A DNA stretch of 64,000 bases from Kappaphycus alvarezii (lineage: Eukaryota > Rhodophyta > Florideophyceae > Gigartinales > Solieriaceae): the NCBI GenBank assembly GCA_002205965.3, contig NADL03000557.1, positions 1-64,000 of the forward strand, read 5' to 3'. The position numbers and the translations under genes were made by a program. The notes below the pieces were generated by a model. It saw nothing but the letters and a program-made list of their open reading frames with translations. It made no database searches and was not told the DNA's origin. This document shows, piece after piece, positions 1-11,848 of this stretch (its first letter is position 1; each line of letters opens with the position of its first letter).

Positions 1-3
1 AAG

Positions 4-620
4 TTGGCACCCAGGCCCGCTTCAAAGACGGAGGTTCGAAGCTTCTTAGGACTGGCCTCATATTACAGAAGATTATCAAAGATTTCGCCAAAACTGCAGC
101 ACCGTTACATGCCAGCACTACGAAGAACGGAAAATTTTACTGGAACAAGGAAATGCAGACTGCATTTGAGGAGCTTAAAGATAAGCTATGTGTCCCCCCA
201 GTGCTCATGTACCCAGATTTCAAGAGACCATTCGTTGTGGAGACAGATGCCTCAGAACGGTCTTTGGGTGCCATTTTGTCCCAAAAAGACGAAAACGGAA
301 GACTACACCTGTTCAATTCGCAAGTCGCACTCTGAATGATGCGGAAAAGAGATACTCAGTCTGCGAGAAAGAAGCGCTAGCTGTCGTCTTCGCACTGAAA
401 AAGTTTCGTGTTTACCTTTTATCACTCGAGAAATTTGTCTTGATAACTGATCACCAGGCACTTAAGACAGCATTCCAAAAGAAAGATGTACATCACCGCT
501 TGGCCCGATGGCTCGACATTTTCGCAGAATATCGGTTTGAAATTGTGTATAGGCCCGGACGCAATAATCAGCCTGCCGATTACCTATCCCGCTTGAGGGA
601 TCCATTGATTCCAAATGAAA
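4..620 (+). pseudogene. gypsy E1 pol: end of reverse transcriptase and RNase H
   Basis: The beginning reads like the gypsy RT connection region (SFLGLASYYRR). It is followed by RNase H signatures: a TDAS-type aspartate motif near 245, the aligned phrase with LNDAEKRYSVCEKEALAVVF from about 330, LITDHQALK near 440, and the closing DYLSRL near 580. This domain order is diagnostic of Ty3/gypsy pol. The segment belongs to a broken element. Confidence 0.85.
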
Positions 621-839
621 AAGCTTCCGGAGACATCGTCGGAGTTGCCGAAGTTCAAGTGCCGATCGATAACGAGTACGAAGCTTATATTCACGGACTT
701 ATTAAATTCCTTGATGGACTAGAAATGAGAAAGGTTGATCTCGAACACAGAAATTGGGTACGCAGGAACCAAAAGGCCTTTACATTGTGGAATGGGAAAC
801 TCTTCCGACACACAAAAGCCGGTCCTCGACTAGTGGCCC

Positions 840-1924
840 CTTTGAAAGAAAGAATCAAGATCTTGAGGACTTTTCATGATGAGTTAGGGCATTGGGATCT
901 CGAAACAACCAAAAATTCATTACGGAGAGATTCTGGTGGCCCAGTATCCATAAGGACGTCTATAATTTCGTGAAAAGCTGTGACAACTGTCAAAAATTCA
1001 CTCCGATACGAAAGTATAAGACAACCCTAAGCTTCCCAGTTTCCGCTCTCTTTGAAACCTTCTCAATTGACTTTGCCGGCCCATTCAAGGAAACCTCTTC
1101 CGGAAACAAATACCTCCTTATAGGGGTGGAACATCTTACTGGATGGCCAATAGCAGTTGCAGTTGAGGAGGCCAATGCTGAGGTGGTCTGAGATTCATCG
1201 AAAAAGAAATAATTGAACCGTTTGGTCTTCCAAAAAGGATCATCTCAGATAACGCTCTTTGTTTTACTGCAACTTCACTGCTTCGTTTTTGGACGAGAAA
1301 GGGATTCAGCTGAAGACAGTTCTCGCATACGCTCCTATGTCAAACGGTAAAGCGGAGAGGATGGTTGGAACCATCAAACGAGCAATATCGAAAACTATGT
1401 CGGAGAATGAAATCCAGTGGGAAGATGCCTTACCAAAAGTGTTATACGGGTATCGTCGAAGAAGAGGAAGAAGCGGACGGTCACCATTCGAGCTAATGTA
1501 CGGAAGGGCTCCTAGAATGTTACAGAGAGACATGGAAACAAATATTATCGATGAAGAGAGTAGAGAAGTCGAACTACTGGCCACTGAAGGCTGGAGATCA
1601 CACCGCGCGCTAACACAGACAAGAAATAAGAATGAAGAGCCTCCAGTCCAAACCTTTCCAGTCGGCTCTAAAGTACTTGTAGTACATGGGAAAGCAATGC
1701 AGCAGGCTGTGAAGTGGCCGGCCTTCCAAACAAAGTACTCGAATCCTTGCGTCGTCACGGAGGAAAGACACCCGCACTATAAGCTATGTTCAAGCTCAGG
1801 GAAGAGATCAAGGAGGGCCATCCATGCACGTCGTCTAGTCCCTCACCATCAGAGGCCTGAAGAATTCCTTCTCACACAGGACTATGCGCAACCACGGGCA
1901 TACTCATCTTTAACTATAGAATGA
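840..1924 (+). pseudogene. gypsy E1 integrase
   Basis: A zinc-binding region of the HHCC type ends with CDNCQK near 980-1000. The core then shows SIDFAGPF near 1065-1090 and an SNGKAERM motif near 1340-1365, which holds the third acidic residue of the DDE triad. A basic C-terminal part runs to about 1920. The best match is a Ty3/gypsy integrase, with no visible chromodomain. It is broken along with the rest of the element. Confidence 0.85.
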
Positions 1925-2388
1925 TTCCTATGGGAGGAAAAAGGGCCTGGGAATGGATCATCTCGATTACGCGTGACTACTACGAACTCCACGTAATCGT
2001 CCATTTCTACATTAATATATGCCTATGTTTTCGTACGTTGAACGGACCATTGCTACCTCAAGAAGATTTCCGACTATTGATCAGAATTCTATTCTCATTC
2101 CAAAACGGAAGGTTCACGGAAGCAGGTCCAGAGTTTGTGGAAGTCATATATCATTACTCTATAGGAAGGTATGGAATGGTAGCTATCGGAGACTTGTCGC
2201 AAACATATCTGAACATTATCCGTCCGGTTTACGTATTTCTTAAGAACAACCAAGATGTGCGACTGAGAGGTTACAGCTTGCCCCTGATATGGAATATCGA
2301 CTGGTCCCATATCCTCTATGGGAACCTTACGTTGCTCCGCTCAGAAACACAACCTCAGCCGAAGACCAGGATCCTCCCGAGGCCGTGA
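1921..2388 (+). CDS. Accessory ORF A of gypsy E1, first copy of a duplicated domain
   Basis: An ORF of 155 codons starts where the integrase reading ends. I do not recognise the family. The protein has alternating hydrophobic and aromatic residues, and its phrases (ICLCFRTLNG, RILFSF, IGRYG) recur in the next ORF, so the two are related copies of one domain of about 120 residues. No signal peptide or clear transmembrane helix is visible. In gypsy elements this position can hold an env-like or other accessory gene, but nothing here supports an envelope. The function is unknown. Confidence 0.55.
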   Translation: MIPMGGKRAWEWIISITRDYYELHVIVHFYINICLCFRTLNGPLLPQEDFRLLIRILFSFQNGRFTEAGPEFVEVIYHYSIGRYGMVAIGDLSQTYLNIIRPVYVFLKNNQDVRLRGYSLPLIWNIDWSHILYGNLTLLRSETQPQPKTRILPRP

Positions 2389-2981
2389 TGATGATACGAG
2401 CTGGACCATCAAGTGATCGGGGCGGATCATCGAAGAGAGCAAGGCGTCGGGAGCAGCGAGGAAGATCGCCAAGAAGATCGCCTCAAACACCGCCTAGTCT
2501 CCCAGGGGGAAACTATGCATCCTTAATTATTGGACGGCTGCCAATTAGACGTTGGCTTCGCGAAATGACAGAGGACCCACGAGAAGCAGAAGTAATTTCC
2601 TTTTTTGCAATTAGTATTTGCATGTGCTTCCAGACCATTCACGGGGCGCACCTTACTCGTGAGGACTCAGTCCTTATGTTGCGAGTTTTTTTCTCCTTCA
2701 GATACCCGTTTCTGGACCCGTTGCCAGAAAAGTTTGCATACTACGTTTACTACCTCACATTTGGAAGGTTTGGAGAAGTGAAACGGGAGGAGCTCATTAG
2801 AGAACACTATGAAACCATACGCCGAATCTACGAAACTCTTGACCAAGGAGATGAGCCGGTTATCGCACGGTACACACTCTCTCATCATATTGGAAATGAG
2901 CTACTACCATATCCTTACAGTGAACCCTATACTCTCCCTGATGAATGGATAGAACTCCCACAAGAACAACAAGAGCATTGA
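2289..2981 (+). CDS. Accessory ORF B of gypsy E1, second copy of the duplicated domain
   Basis: This open frame of 230 codons has an Arg/Ser/Pro-rich stretch (about residues 38-75). It is followed by a domain that matches ORF A: ICMCFQTIHG against ICLCFRTLNG, RVFFSF against RILFSF, and FGRFG against IGRYG, in the same order and spacing. It ends with an acidic Gln/Glu tail just before the polypurine tract. I infer an internal tandem duplication inside the element, now diverged. No known family is recognised. It is expressed, if at all, downstream of pol. Confidence 0.6.
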   Translation: MEYRLVPYPLWEPYVAPLRNTTSAEDQDPPEAVMMIRAGPSSDRGGSSKRARRREQRGRSPRRSPQTPPSLPGGNYASLIIGRLPIRRWLREMTEDPREAEVISFFAISICMCFQTIHGAHLTREDSVLMLRVFFSFRYPFLDPLPEKFAYYVYYLTFGRFGEVKREELIREHYETIRRIYETLDQGDEPVIARYTLSHHIGNELLPYPYSEPYTLPDEWIELPQEQQEH

Positions 2982-3017
2982 GAACGAGCCGGGACGTTCG
3001 TCTTGAGCGGGAGGGCG

Positions 3018-3734
3018 TGATGTGCACAAATTCGCACACGAAAAAATCTAGATGAGGACCATAATTGTATACAGTATTGGAACTGGGAAGATATTTTTAC
3101 AGTTTTTGAATTTGCAAGATATTTTTAATTTGGGTGAGTGTGGCAAATTCATCGGTTGATTTTTTATTTTAGGACACGCTGTCATAGTGGATGTCAGTAC
3201 AGTTCTAGGTTGTGGGTGATACTACGAGTGACTCTGAAAGGTCTATTAATGGCCACATCAATTCCCACCCCTGGCCGATGGGTGGCTGGCATGGGTATGG
3301 CACCTAGATATTTACCTTGAGGAAATATCTTCTAATGGTCTCTCTGGTTCACACGATTCCCGTGAATGAATTTTATGGTTATTAGTCTGTTTGTTTGAAG
3401 ACTTTTAGGATAGCCAAAAGTCTATATAAGCCGAGTAAACTGCTTCCTTTAGTGGAGGTCAAGCAAGTTGGCAGACAACTTCAGGTCAAGCTCCGAGTAG
3501 TAGGAAGTTGAGAGTCAACTTCAAACCCAAGAAAACTTTTTCCTAAGCAAGTCGCAGAGAATCAGTGGTAGACGCTGCCCCTTTTATACTTGCTTGTAGC
3601 CCTCTCAACTCTCTCCATATACACTGCTTTTTATTTGTTCAACTATACCACGGTAGCACTTTTGTCGCTCGCAACACCTCCGTCTTGGGGTAGTTGGTTC
3701 TAAGTATCTCTTCTCCGACGATTTACCCCTATCA
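3018..3734 (+). repeat. 3' LTR of gypsy E1 (717 bp)
   Basis: It begins TGATGTGCAC directly after a purine-rich tract (GCGGGAGGGCG) and ends CCCCTATCA, giving matched ends TGAT...ATCA. The right edge is supported independently: the next base (3735) is the first base of a sequence found again at 11849. It contains a TATA box (3421-3430). Its partner LTR is off the left edge. Confidence 0.75.
3421..3430 (+). promoter_or_regulatory. TATA box inside the E1 LTR
   Basis: TCTATATAAG lies a little past the middle of the LTR, where the Pol II start of an LTR retrotransposon is expected. The transcript start is not visible from sequence alone. Confidence 0.5.
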
Positions 3735-4014
3735 AATACATCACAATTACTGGACCCTTCAAGCTACTAGCGTAGAACCACGGGAAAGGAATCAATAGAA
3801 TTTACATGGCAAACCAGGCTCCGCTTCCGATAAGGGGTGAGGAAAGTTTGGGTGCATTGGGGATGCAGGACTCCCTGTTCGCAATAGGCTGCACATTTAG
3901 ATTCTTTCGGAAGAACTGACGGTCCTGGATATATTTGGAGCAACATCATACAATCAAGAGCCGTTGTGGTGGGTCTTTAGGGACTCCATGGAAGGTATGG
4001 AGTTTGTTTGTTTA
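3735..4014. repeat. Dispersed repeat R1, copy 1
   Basis: Bases 3735-3993 are identical to 11849-12107 in the same orientation, and weaker similarity continues for about 20 bases into a T-rich stretch. No terminal inverted repeats are seen. A 60-codon frame on the minus strand is shared only because the DNA is identical. The left boundary here is the LTR of E1, so E1 probably inserted into a longer R1 copy whose left part is outside the window. The nature of the repeat is unknown. Confidence 0.9.
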
Positions 4015-4590
4015 TTGCCTTTGGGGGTGATGCCCGTTAGGAGCCGATCCGGATATTTATCTCTAACTTATCTTTCCACTAGTGTCTTTCTTCCACAAAA
4101 TCTTTTGAAGGCATCCTGCCATACCTTGTGTATGTTACTGGGACTTTACATTTAGATGGAAATGCTGGCGTAAGAAACTTCTACGGGCAGACTTACTCAA
4201 CGGTCTATTCGAACATGCGCCGATCAAGCGACTCGAGAATTCCGCTTTCGAGCTAGAGAGACGAAACATTTTCGTACATGCCCACAAAGAGGCAGGAAAC
4301 GTCCGACGATATCGAACACCCCCTCTGCGATCCGCAGCTGTTGCCGTGCCTGACCGGAAACGGTCGAAATGCTCAGCCAAAGGGTATGAAGTGCTCCAGA
4401 ATGACTGTTTTAACGTCGGCAGTGAGGTATTGCCGGTACAGTGGACAATAACTTTCGTTACCTATCTTCGGTGGTTTCCGAAGGACTAAGTTTGGCAACT
4501 TCGATTGCGGTAAATCGGATGCTCGGGTTTCACAAACAACAAAAGGTTACGCAAGTGCCTGGTGGATGGCCTGAGGGCGGCTTCATGAAG
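4015..4590. other. Intergenic, possible decayed coding stretch
   Basis: A plus-strand frame from about 4150 to 4470 stays open and has a basic, protein-like composition, but I cannot assign it. It may be upstream sequence of the LINE fragment that follows. Nothing else is recognised. Confidence 0.3.
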
Positions 4591-4603
4591 AATGCTAAGC
4601 TAT

Positions 4604-4875
4604 GAATGGTATATGCTAATCATCAAGACGTATATGCCACTCCCAAGGAAAACAGAACACAAAAGGCGAGGGCAATTTTTCGTCATGCAAAGAATGCTGC
4701 GGCGACGTTTTTACCCAACGCAGCATGCCTTACGGCTGGCCCCACTCCAGTCTTGTACGGACGCATGCCTCACTTCGTCTCCAATGCTTAGACCCGTCCA
4801 CCATTGCTCTGGAAGTAGCCGCTCTACATACTAACCAGTAAAATACTACATAACCACCCCCCCCAATTTTCACCC
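4604..4875 (+). mobile_element. LINE-like fragment RE-a (end of endonuclease-like C-terminus plus tail)
   Basis: The frame contains FRHAKNAAATFLPNAACLTA followed by TPVLYGRMP. This corresponds to the last about 30 residues of the same protein seen at 18.9, 27.1, 34.2 and 37.7 kb (consensus QRHxAAAVxSNAACLLAGL). It is closest to the 37.7-kb copy (TVGLTPALWRIPA). About 60 bases on, a C-run (ACCACCCCCCCCAATTTTC) resembles the tail of the other copies. Only the 3' end is present, as expected for a 5'-truncated non-LTR insertion. Confidence 0.5.
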
Positions 4876-5401
4876 TTCAACCAGCGGGATCCGTTCTAGC
4901 GCACGGTACGTTCTCCGAGACCAAGCTTTACGCTGAATCTGTACCAATGAATAAAGTGACTAGAATATGTGTTGGATACAACTAGAATATATGTTGGTTA
5001 CTCACGTATTTTCTGCCATCAGAAACCAAGATAGTCCCTGTTTAATTATTTGTACACGCTGAGAACTTTCAGTCATCCTAATGCACGGAAATCTATCTAC
5101 CTCGCCCATGGCCCTCCATCCACCCTGTTAATTTCCATTTGTGTTCCGCAACCGCGCGGAGTTTCCATGTTTTTCTCCCGCCCACTCAGCACCACATTTT
5201 CATCCTCGGCGCCAGAAGCGTCACCGCGTGCACCACCGCTTCCATCAAGGACGGGGCTACCGATCACTCCTCTGTTGCCTCATTCGCCGAAGGACCAGGC
5301 CTAGCTAGTCACGGTTCCAGCGCTGAACACTTCTAACTGGAACTTCTATGGCGGACTCTGCGATCAGCAATCGCTGCGGCCTCCGGCTGGCCAAATTCCA
5401 C
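4876..5401. other. Intergenic, no gene supported
   Basis: There is a repeated short phrase (ACTAGAATATRTGTTGG at about 4960 and 4981) and a GC-richer part after 5100. Open frames on the plus strand here lack recognisable domains. This is the 3' flank of the minus-strand secreted-protein gene. Confidence 0.4.
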
Positions 5402-5653
5402 CTACAGGGATGGGGAGGCAAGGGCGGCCGCGGCCGCATGACCCGGACCAGCAACGCCGAGAACTGATCCGATACCTTCAAGAGAACCTGCGGCAACACC
5501 GGACTCGGCATCAGCGGCGGCACCGGCGGAAGTGGTTCCGTGACTGTGGAAGCCGGCCCCAGAGCTCAGCACACCATGGACGCCAGAACGGGAAACAGGA
5601 GTGGCGACAGCAGCTCCGACGAGGGCGAGAATGGTGGCGATCTTAGCAATCAT
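5402..5653 (-). CDS. Small secreted Ala/Gly-rich protein, copy 1
   Basis: The protein is 83 residues with a clear signal peptide (MIAKIATILALVGAAVATPV, likely cleaved near AVA-TP). An Ala/Gly/Ser-rich mature part of about 65 residues has no cysteine. I chose the ATG at 5651-5653 rather than an in-frame upstream ATG because it starts the signal peptide exactly. Third codon positions are rich in C and G, unlike the AT-rich surroundings, which supports a real host gene. A related frame occurs at 32823-33086. No domain is recognised. The protein is probably exported or wall-associated, which is an inference from the signal peptide only. Confidence 0.6.
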   Translation of the reverse strand: MIAKIATILALVGAAVATPVSRSGVHGVLSSGAGFHSHGTTSAGAAADAESGVAAGSLEGIGSVLGVAGPGHAAAAALASPSL

Positions 5654-7790
5654 GATTGGATGCGAGGGTGCGTGGATTTGAACTGGAGGGGATCTGAAGT
5701 GCTTTGACAAGATAGATTCGCTGCAGGTTCCTCAAGCTATCGAAAGTCCTGCCTTTGTAGTAAAGGAGGAGATGTTGCATACGAGCGTTCGGCAACAGAC
5801 ATTCCGTGAGGGGGGTTTGATTTGAGGGGCCATCAGCGTGTCCTGCCATGAATTTTGCCTGCCCCGCTGGTTTCATTCCCAGCGGCGACTAAAGTGTAGA
5901 GCTCCAGCGGATGTCGCAAGAACAATTCACAAGAAGGATAGCATCTAGCACGGAAAACTGGGCTTCGCTGAAACCGACCAGCTGTCCCATGTCCCATCTT
6001 GATGGCCAGCTATCCTCCAACGGGGCTGTCAGATTCAACTGCCAAGGCCCTTCCCGCGTGTCATCTGCGGCATAGAGTCCTTGGCTACCCTACGTCGGTT
6101 TGTCCTACTGTGCATGAAGCAAAGTACCTGAACCACGCGTTATGAATTCGTCCGCGTTTCTGTTCCTATCCCCCCCTTTCCGATCGTTTCACCTACCAAT
6201 TAATTGTCCGTAAATAATCCGGAATGGGGAACATGGGGGTTCAATTTCTGTAGCAAATATGCTGGCCGATACCCAGTCAACTTGTATAGCAGTATGTATG
6301 TACAAAAAATGACAGGTACCTTCCAATCGCAGCTTTAGTTTGCAGAAAGGTAACGGGGTTCCCGGCGCGGAAAACCCAAACCCCGGCGCGACCTCGAGGG
6401 ACAACGTGAAGCAACGGTATGGCGTAAGGTATCGTAAGGGGTTATATATCCATCAACAGTTCCTGGATGCCAGTCCAGTTTCAGCTCCAAGACATCTGCA
6501 GGTACAGGTCGTTTCCCTGGAAAACTCTGCGCAGCCAGCTTGTCGCAAGTAGTGGTGGTGATGTTTGCAAGCACCTTGGCAGGTCACTGCATACGTACTG
6601 TCCCGTCCGGCCCTGCTCCACACTTCCCCAAAATCATGATCCCCACACGCAACCAGACTTTGTATCTTGCCTTAACGTCGCAAACTACAATATTCACTGC
6701 GCGCAGTGCCCTACTCCGTTACGTCGACTGGTTTATAGCGACTAAAAACGGGCCGCGATCCCCCTGGGTCGGGTGTGGTCTTCATCGCGGGGCAGCGTAG
6801 TGGGGCCTGAGCAAAGAGAGAAGCACGGACCGGAAATGATGGGCGCGGTGCTATCCATAGCATGTGGGCCCGTAGCGCGAATCTAGTTACTGCTCCGTTT
6901 GTCCGGGAACAAATCTGCAACTACCTCTCTAGTATGGTGATTTGGGATGTGAGTTTACTGCAGGTCTTCAGAGAGTTGAGACCCTAAAGATTTTTGAGGT
7001 GGGCGTTTTGTAATATCGCAACACACAACGTTCCTTCTCACTTGCTACGGGGGCGTTCCTCCGCACTCGATAGGGAGGCACCTGGAGCTATACACTTGTG
7101 TTGGTTGCCGATGCTTTTCAGTTCCCACAAGAGGTATAGAGCTTAATTCTTTTGCCCAATATGACATTGAGCAATTGGGGTCGGCAAGGCTGGGCGCCGT
7201 TTTTTCTCTTGACACTTGTCTCCTGTCGGGGCACAGCCGCCAGTTCCACTAAGAAGTAAAGCACCCAGTTTTCCCGCCCGTTATTTCTTTTGTCGCCATC
7301 TAGTTCTCTGCTCTTCCTCCGATCCCAGCTCAAGCGACCCCCGTCATAGGGGCAAATTTTCCAGATATTTGAATAGCAATGCACCGGAAATACTATCCCA
7401 GTGATGGAACTCAGTTCCGTCATTCCAATAGAACAACGATCCAATGCGAGCGATCTTGATCTTCAGGGCACTCGCTTAGCCAATTGCATTCCCTCGCTTC
7501 ATCAATGGTACTGTAAGACAAAATATCAGAGCATCGCTGAATGCAGCAGTCGTGGAATGCAGAATAATGTCGTGCGGGTAAGGTATAGATCTACTCCATG
7601 ATTTTAGAAGCATGCAGGGATTTTGAAATTGTATCAAAATTACCAGCAGGATGACGATAAGTAGAGGAGAAGATTTATGACCGGCAAAACTGCAAAAATT
7701 GAAACTAGCAACTATTAAACTGGTCACGACCACGCGATACTCGGCAGAACATTGGTGGTCGACCTACAACTGAGAAGACACTCGATTTTA
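5654..7790. other. GC-richer intergenic region, no gene assigned
   Basis: Base composition is closer to that of the secreted-protein gene than to the AT-rich DNA on the right. TTATATATCC near 6440 could be a TATA box on either strand. Several open frames of 60-110 codons overlap on both strands (for example 6335-6574 minus and 7118-7444 minus), but none shows a domain or signal peptide. Unrecognised exons may be present. Confidence 0.35.
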
Positions 7791-10700
7791 AGGATCTGAG
7801 TGGCTGGATCAACGGGCAGTCCCGCTCAGCTCCACGCCCACACGCATAAAATATGATGAGAAAAGGCGATGTCTGAGCCAATCCGGGGGAAGAACACCAT
7901 GCATCAAGGAAATATTATGTCTTAACCAATCCGGGGGACAAATATCACAGTAGGTGAAACAAAAACCCTACGTATCCCCGAATAGATTCGTTGCAAGCAG
8001 CAGTACCTACCGGGTGTAACCTGCGTCGGAGATAATAGACTGAGAAGGTAACCTCAACCTTATCCAGAAGAACTATGTGAGGTCAGACTCGACCTTCTGA
8101 CTTTTAGCACACCGCAACTTCTTGATGGTGTATCCAATCTGGTGTTTTGGAGCATACAAAAATCTTTCTCATGACTTGTTTGGCTTTTCCCGGGTGAAAA
8201 GGCTGCATCATGTCATACCAAATCATGAAAGCCGCTCAAGTCTCGCTAAAACTGTTCTGCACATCACGAGAGAACTCTGAGGAGGTAAATGTGGTTATGA
8301 CAACCCGTAGGAGATGATTGGAAAACAATTACCCATTATGTGGCCCCTCGAAGCCTTTCCCTTAAAGTAAGAATCCACCATGCCATTGGAGTGTCAGGTC
8401 GGTAAAATTGTATCGGTGCGTATGAAATTTGGAGTGCAAGCTGCCTCCAAAAACGTTTTTGCGGGCGCTGGACATGCTACTTCAGCGAAGTTCTGAGAAC
8501 TGGGGAAGGTGGAGAACGGACAGCGGTCAGTGAGTTACAAGTATGGCGGAAAAAGGCCGACTTACCCATCTATTTGCAGAGTGTAAACGAAATTAGCTGA
8601 AACGCTTCCAGGGTCTTAAAGTAACTTTCAATGTCAGAATTGTGACTACTTGGGTCTGTACTCCATGTTTCTTCTCCAAGCTGGCTTAACCTCTCCCAGA
8701 CAAAGCAGTCTACTCAGCTTGTGTACAAACTTCTGCTAATCGTAAGGTCTCGAACATGTACAAAGCATATTTTAAATAAATTCAACCAAATTTTTGTGAA
8801 GAAAAGTAAGTAAACGAGAAGTATGTTTCAAACGAAAATATCTAGGCGTCATCCCTATAGTCTCCACCTATCAGACGGGAATGGGATTTACTTGGCCCGT
8901 ATATGGGGATCCCGGAATCGCAGTAGATACATGTTATGACACCTCGGCGCTCACTGACATAAACCTTTGGACTATTTTCATCAGTCAAAAGAAAAACAGG
9001 AATCGGGAGCACTGAATCAAACTAAAATTATAACGAGTGCTCATATACAGTTTTCGTAATACTCTTTTCTGACTTTTTACGAATATGATTGTATTGTACA
9101 TCATCATGCTCAAAATAAATTTTATAACTAGATATGCAGCTTAGGACATGCTTGCCAGGCGGGATTGAATTGAAATCTATGTTGAAATCACCATTGCACT
9201 TGTTTTCTGTTTCTAGCATCTTTTCGCCAATTTTAAAGTCTTTTGTTTGCCCCCGTAAGATTTCTATTTATTCTCGTTAACGCAATTTACACAACTTTTT
9301 GCTCCATTCGCAAATATGCATATACTTGGAGAAGACTTTTCTTATGATTATTCCTCCACTACCACCTCTCCCCCAGTGCTCAGTTGTCGCGCCTTGAGGA
9401 AATTGAGGGTAAGTGAAGTATTGATGCTGCGCTGCAGCGAAGTTTGACAGAGACGGGTCGGGAGGTGGATGTGAATGTATGAGCCTCCATTTACTTTTTG
9501 CTTTTCTTGATCGTCCATTTTTATTCAGGACGGTGAATATGTGGAATCGATCTTTACGGGACATTTAAATGGCACATGTAATTCTCTCCAAAACACAAGC
9601 AACTGGAACCTGCGGACCCTTCCGAATTTTCAGTGATGGAAAATTCTTCCACATAATTGGTAGTCCCAGAATACAGCAAAGAAATCAAGCAGCTGTAAAT
9701 CGTTCATGAAATGAATGTATGCTGCATGCTGCCAAAAATTTATGGTGCATTGAGCCAAGACAATCACCAAATCTTAGCTCATAGATATCTGAAACAGTTT
9801 TTATGTCCATATTTTCTGCTCTAGAGAGAGCTGGTAGGAAAAAGTTTTTGAAAGCCAGAAATTAGTGCCCGCGGAGACCTGGCCTCATAAAATTGGTACA
9901 CATTCAGGATAAAATCTTGGGCAAATTTTGTGCATTACGAACAAAATATCAAACTAAATAGTGAGACTCGATTGCAAAATAGCTGTAGCCACATGGTAAG
10001 ATGTATGGTTGGCTAGGTAGCTATTTATGAGAGTTGAGCTACATGAATTGGGTATCCTTTGCCTTAAAGTTGTTTAGGGAGCGAAAGTATTGCTGGAACC
10101 CGAAATCAGTATAGAGTCACTATTTTTACCAAGTAATTTGCGTAAAACTTGAGATTTTACCATTACTGGCTATTTGTGTAACAGTAGGGGCGCATAGTTA
10201 CTCCCTCCGGAGGATCAGACTCGGATAAATCTCACAGCAAGTGCGGTTTATACCCGCAATATTTATTACGGATTCTGATTTACTGCACGTACACACTAAT
10301 AAGAGATACCGATATTTGATTTAAAGGCATGGTTCAGTTTTCGCGGCGTGAAAAATGAAAATATACACAAAAAAAGTTAAAATATGTTATTAACAGAAAC
10401 AAGGTGCTAGTATCCAACCGCTCAGGTTATGAGCCATCAATTCAAAAGGTAAGAACGAAATCAATAATCACCATACAATGGAAAGGGGGCAATACAGAAC
10501 AAATACATATTCTTGTAATATACATAGCCATTTGTACCCTGTAAATATAAACCGCAGACTATGCCTCCGGATTTTCCTAGAATTTTGGGCCAGTGTTCAA
10601 AATGGTCGCCCTTGTAGAGTCTTGATGCAAGAAAATGCTGCTTGACTTTTTATTTGCGACTTTATATACATATTTTCGTACCACGTCCCATCCGTCCCAC

Positions 10701-11848
10701 TTCCTTGGTTCTTATCTGCTTCAATTTTACTATATACAGGTCTAAGGACGCGAGGTTCAATCAAAGTAAGAGATACAGCAACTAATAAAATCAAAACCTG
10801 GGAAGACACGACAAGGGAAAATAATCAATCGTTCTGTGTGACTTGCAAACGTCTGTAGCTTCTTTTCGGAATGTCTAGGGTCACCTACAGTACTTTGTCT
10901 GTTCCAGAAAACAGGGATTAGTAGGAGAATTGAAAACTGGAAAAGACCTCAAATCATTCTCTTACATGATTTTACGCAATCCAATTTAAACATGTATGAT
11001 GTCTTTTTCTTTTTCGGTGGTCAGTCCTCGGTGGTCAGTCCTAAAAGTTCTTAACAATTACGCATATAAGTAAACTCATTGGGATCGGAACCAGAGTATA
11101 AATACCCCATAATTTTTGGAAAGCGAAACCAATCGTGAAAATAACCCATGTTATTCCACTATCGTATATTTCCATATGTTTGGTGTGGCATCTGTTGGGG
11201 TCTTGTTTAAACACGCGGTATCATGACATAATTTCTCTTGTATTCTATACCAAAATCTATTTGAACTGCTCCTTACAACCGAAAAAGACGAAAAAGTATC
11301 TTTTGACTGGGTAGGGACCTTTTTGTATTATCATCTGGCTCACATCTGAAAAGGACTCTAATTTCCAAATATTCAGCCTCTCGAAACTTCTCATGTTTTC
11401 TTGATATGTGTTATCATTTTTTGTAGTGAAAAAAGATTGCCTCTAGCTTTATGATTTATACAAAATTTGAGCATAAAGAAGCAACGGCTCGAGAATCTGA
11501 AAAGAGAGCACACATGTGGATAAACTAAAGGGGCTCGAGTATTTAGTTATATCTTTTTGCGGGATACTTTTTATTTGGTAGGGTTTCTGAGTTCGTCGCA
11601 CAATATGGCATATTGACGAGGTGATTTGATTCGAACATGGTACAACGCCCGGCGCCTCTCCTGTGGTATCCTGAATACAGCCCGTACACAAACGTAGCAT
11701 CGAGCTAGCCTCCGTTCGTAACTTATGTACCGGATACGAGGACCAGCCCCGAATAACAGAGCACAATTGCGCTTGAGTGTGCGTTTTTCATATTAATACG
11801 GCGAAAGTGGAGCAGAGTAGGGAGGGAAACGAGAATGGGAAAAATTAC
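7791..11848. other. AT-rich intergenic DNA
   Basis: No domain-bearing frame is found. A short direct repeat (CCAATCCGGGGGA at about 7879 and 7924) is the only evident structure. Frames at 9277-9564 (minus) and 11449-11766 (minus) are of chance-like composition. Confidence 0.4.

Larger units (their letters stand above)
1..3734 (+). mobile_element. Ty3/gypsy LTR retrotransposon, right part only (element E1)
   Basis: The element enters from beyond the left edge. In order it shows the end of reverse transcriptase, RNase H, an integrase with zinc-binding and catalytic parts, two extra ORFs, a purine-rich tract (about 3007-3017) and an LTR (3018-3734). The order RT, RNase H, integrase is that of Ty3/gypsy. 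It is broken, with about five interruptions in the visible part, so it is a fossil of moderate age. The extra ORFs after integrase are not a standard gypsy part. The left LTR lies outside the window, so LTR divergence cannot be used to date it. Confidence 0.9.

Noticed and set aside
3767-3949. 60-codon minus-strand frame repeated exactly at 11881-12063
   Set aside because: It is identical only because the whole 259-bp DNA repeat is identical. The composition shows no domain, and the frame ends have no relation to the repeat ends.
5410-5646. Plus-strand Arg/Gln-rich frame opposite the secreted-protein gene
   Set aside because: It is the shadow of the minus-strand gene, whose signal peptide and codon bias are convincing.
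11600-11770. tRNA-like phrase GTTCGAATC on minus
   Set aside because: The flanking bases do not pair as a T-stem, and no acceptor or anticodon arm could be drawn.
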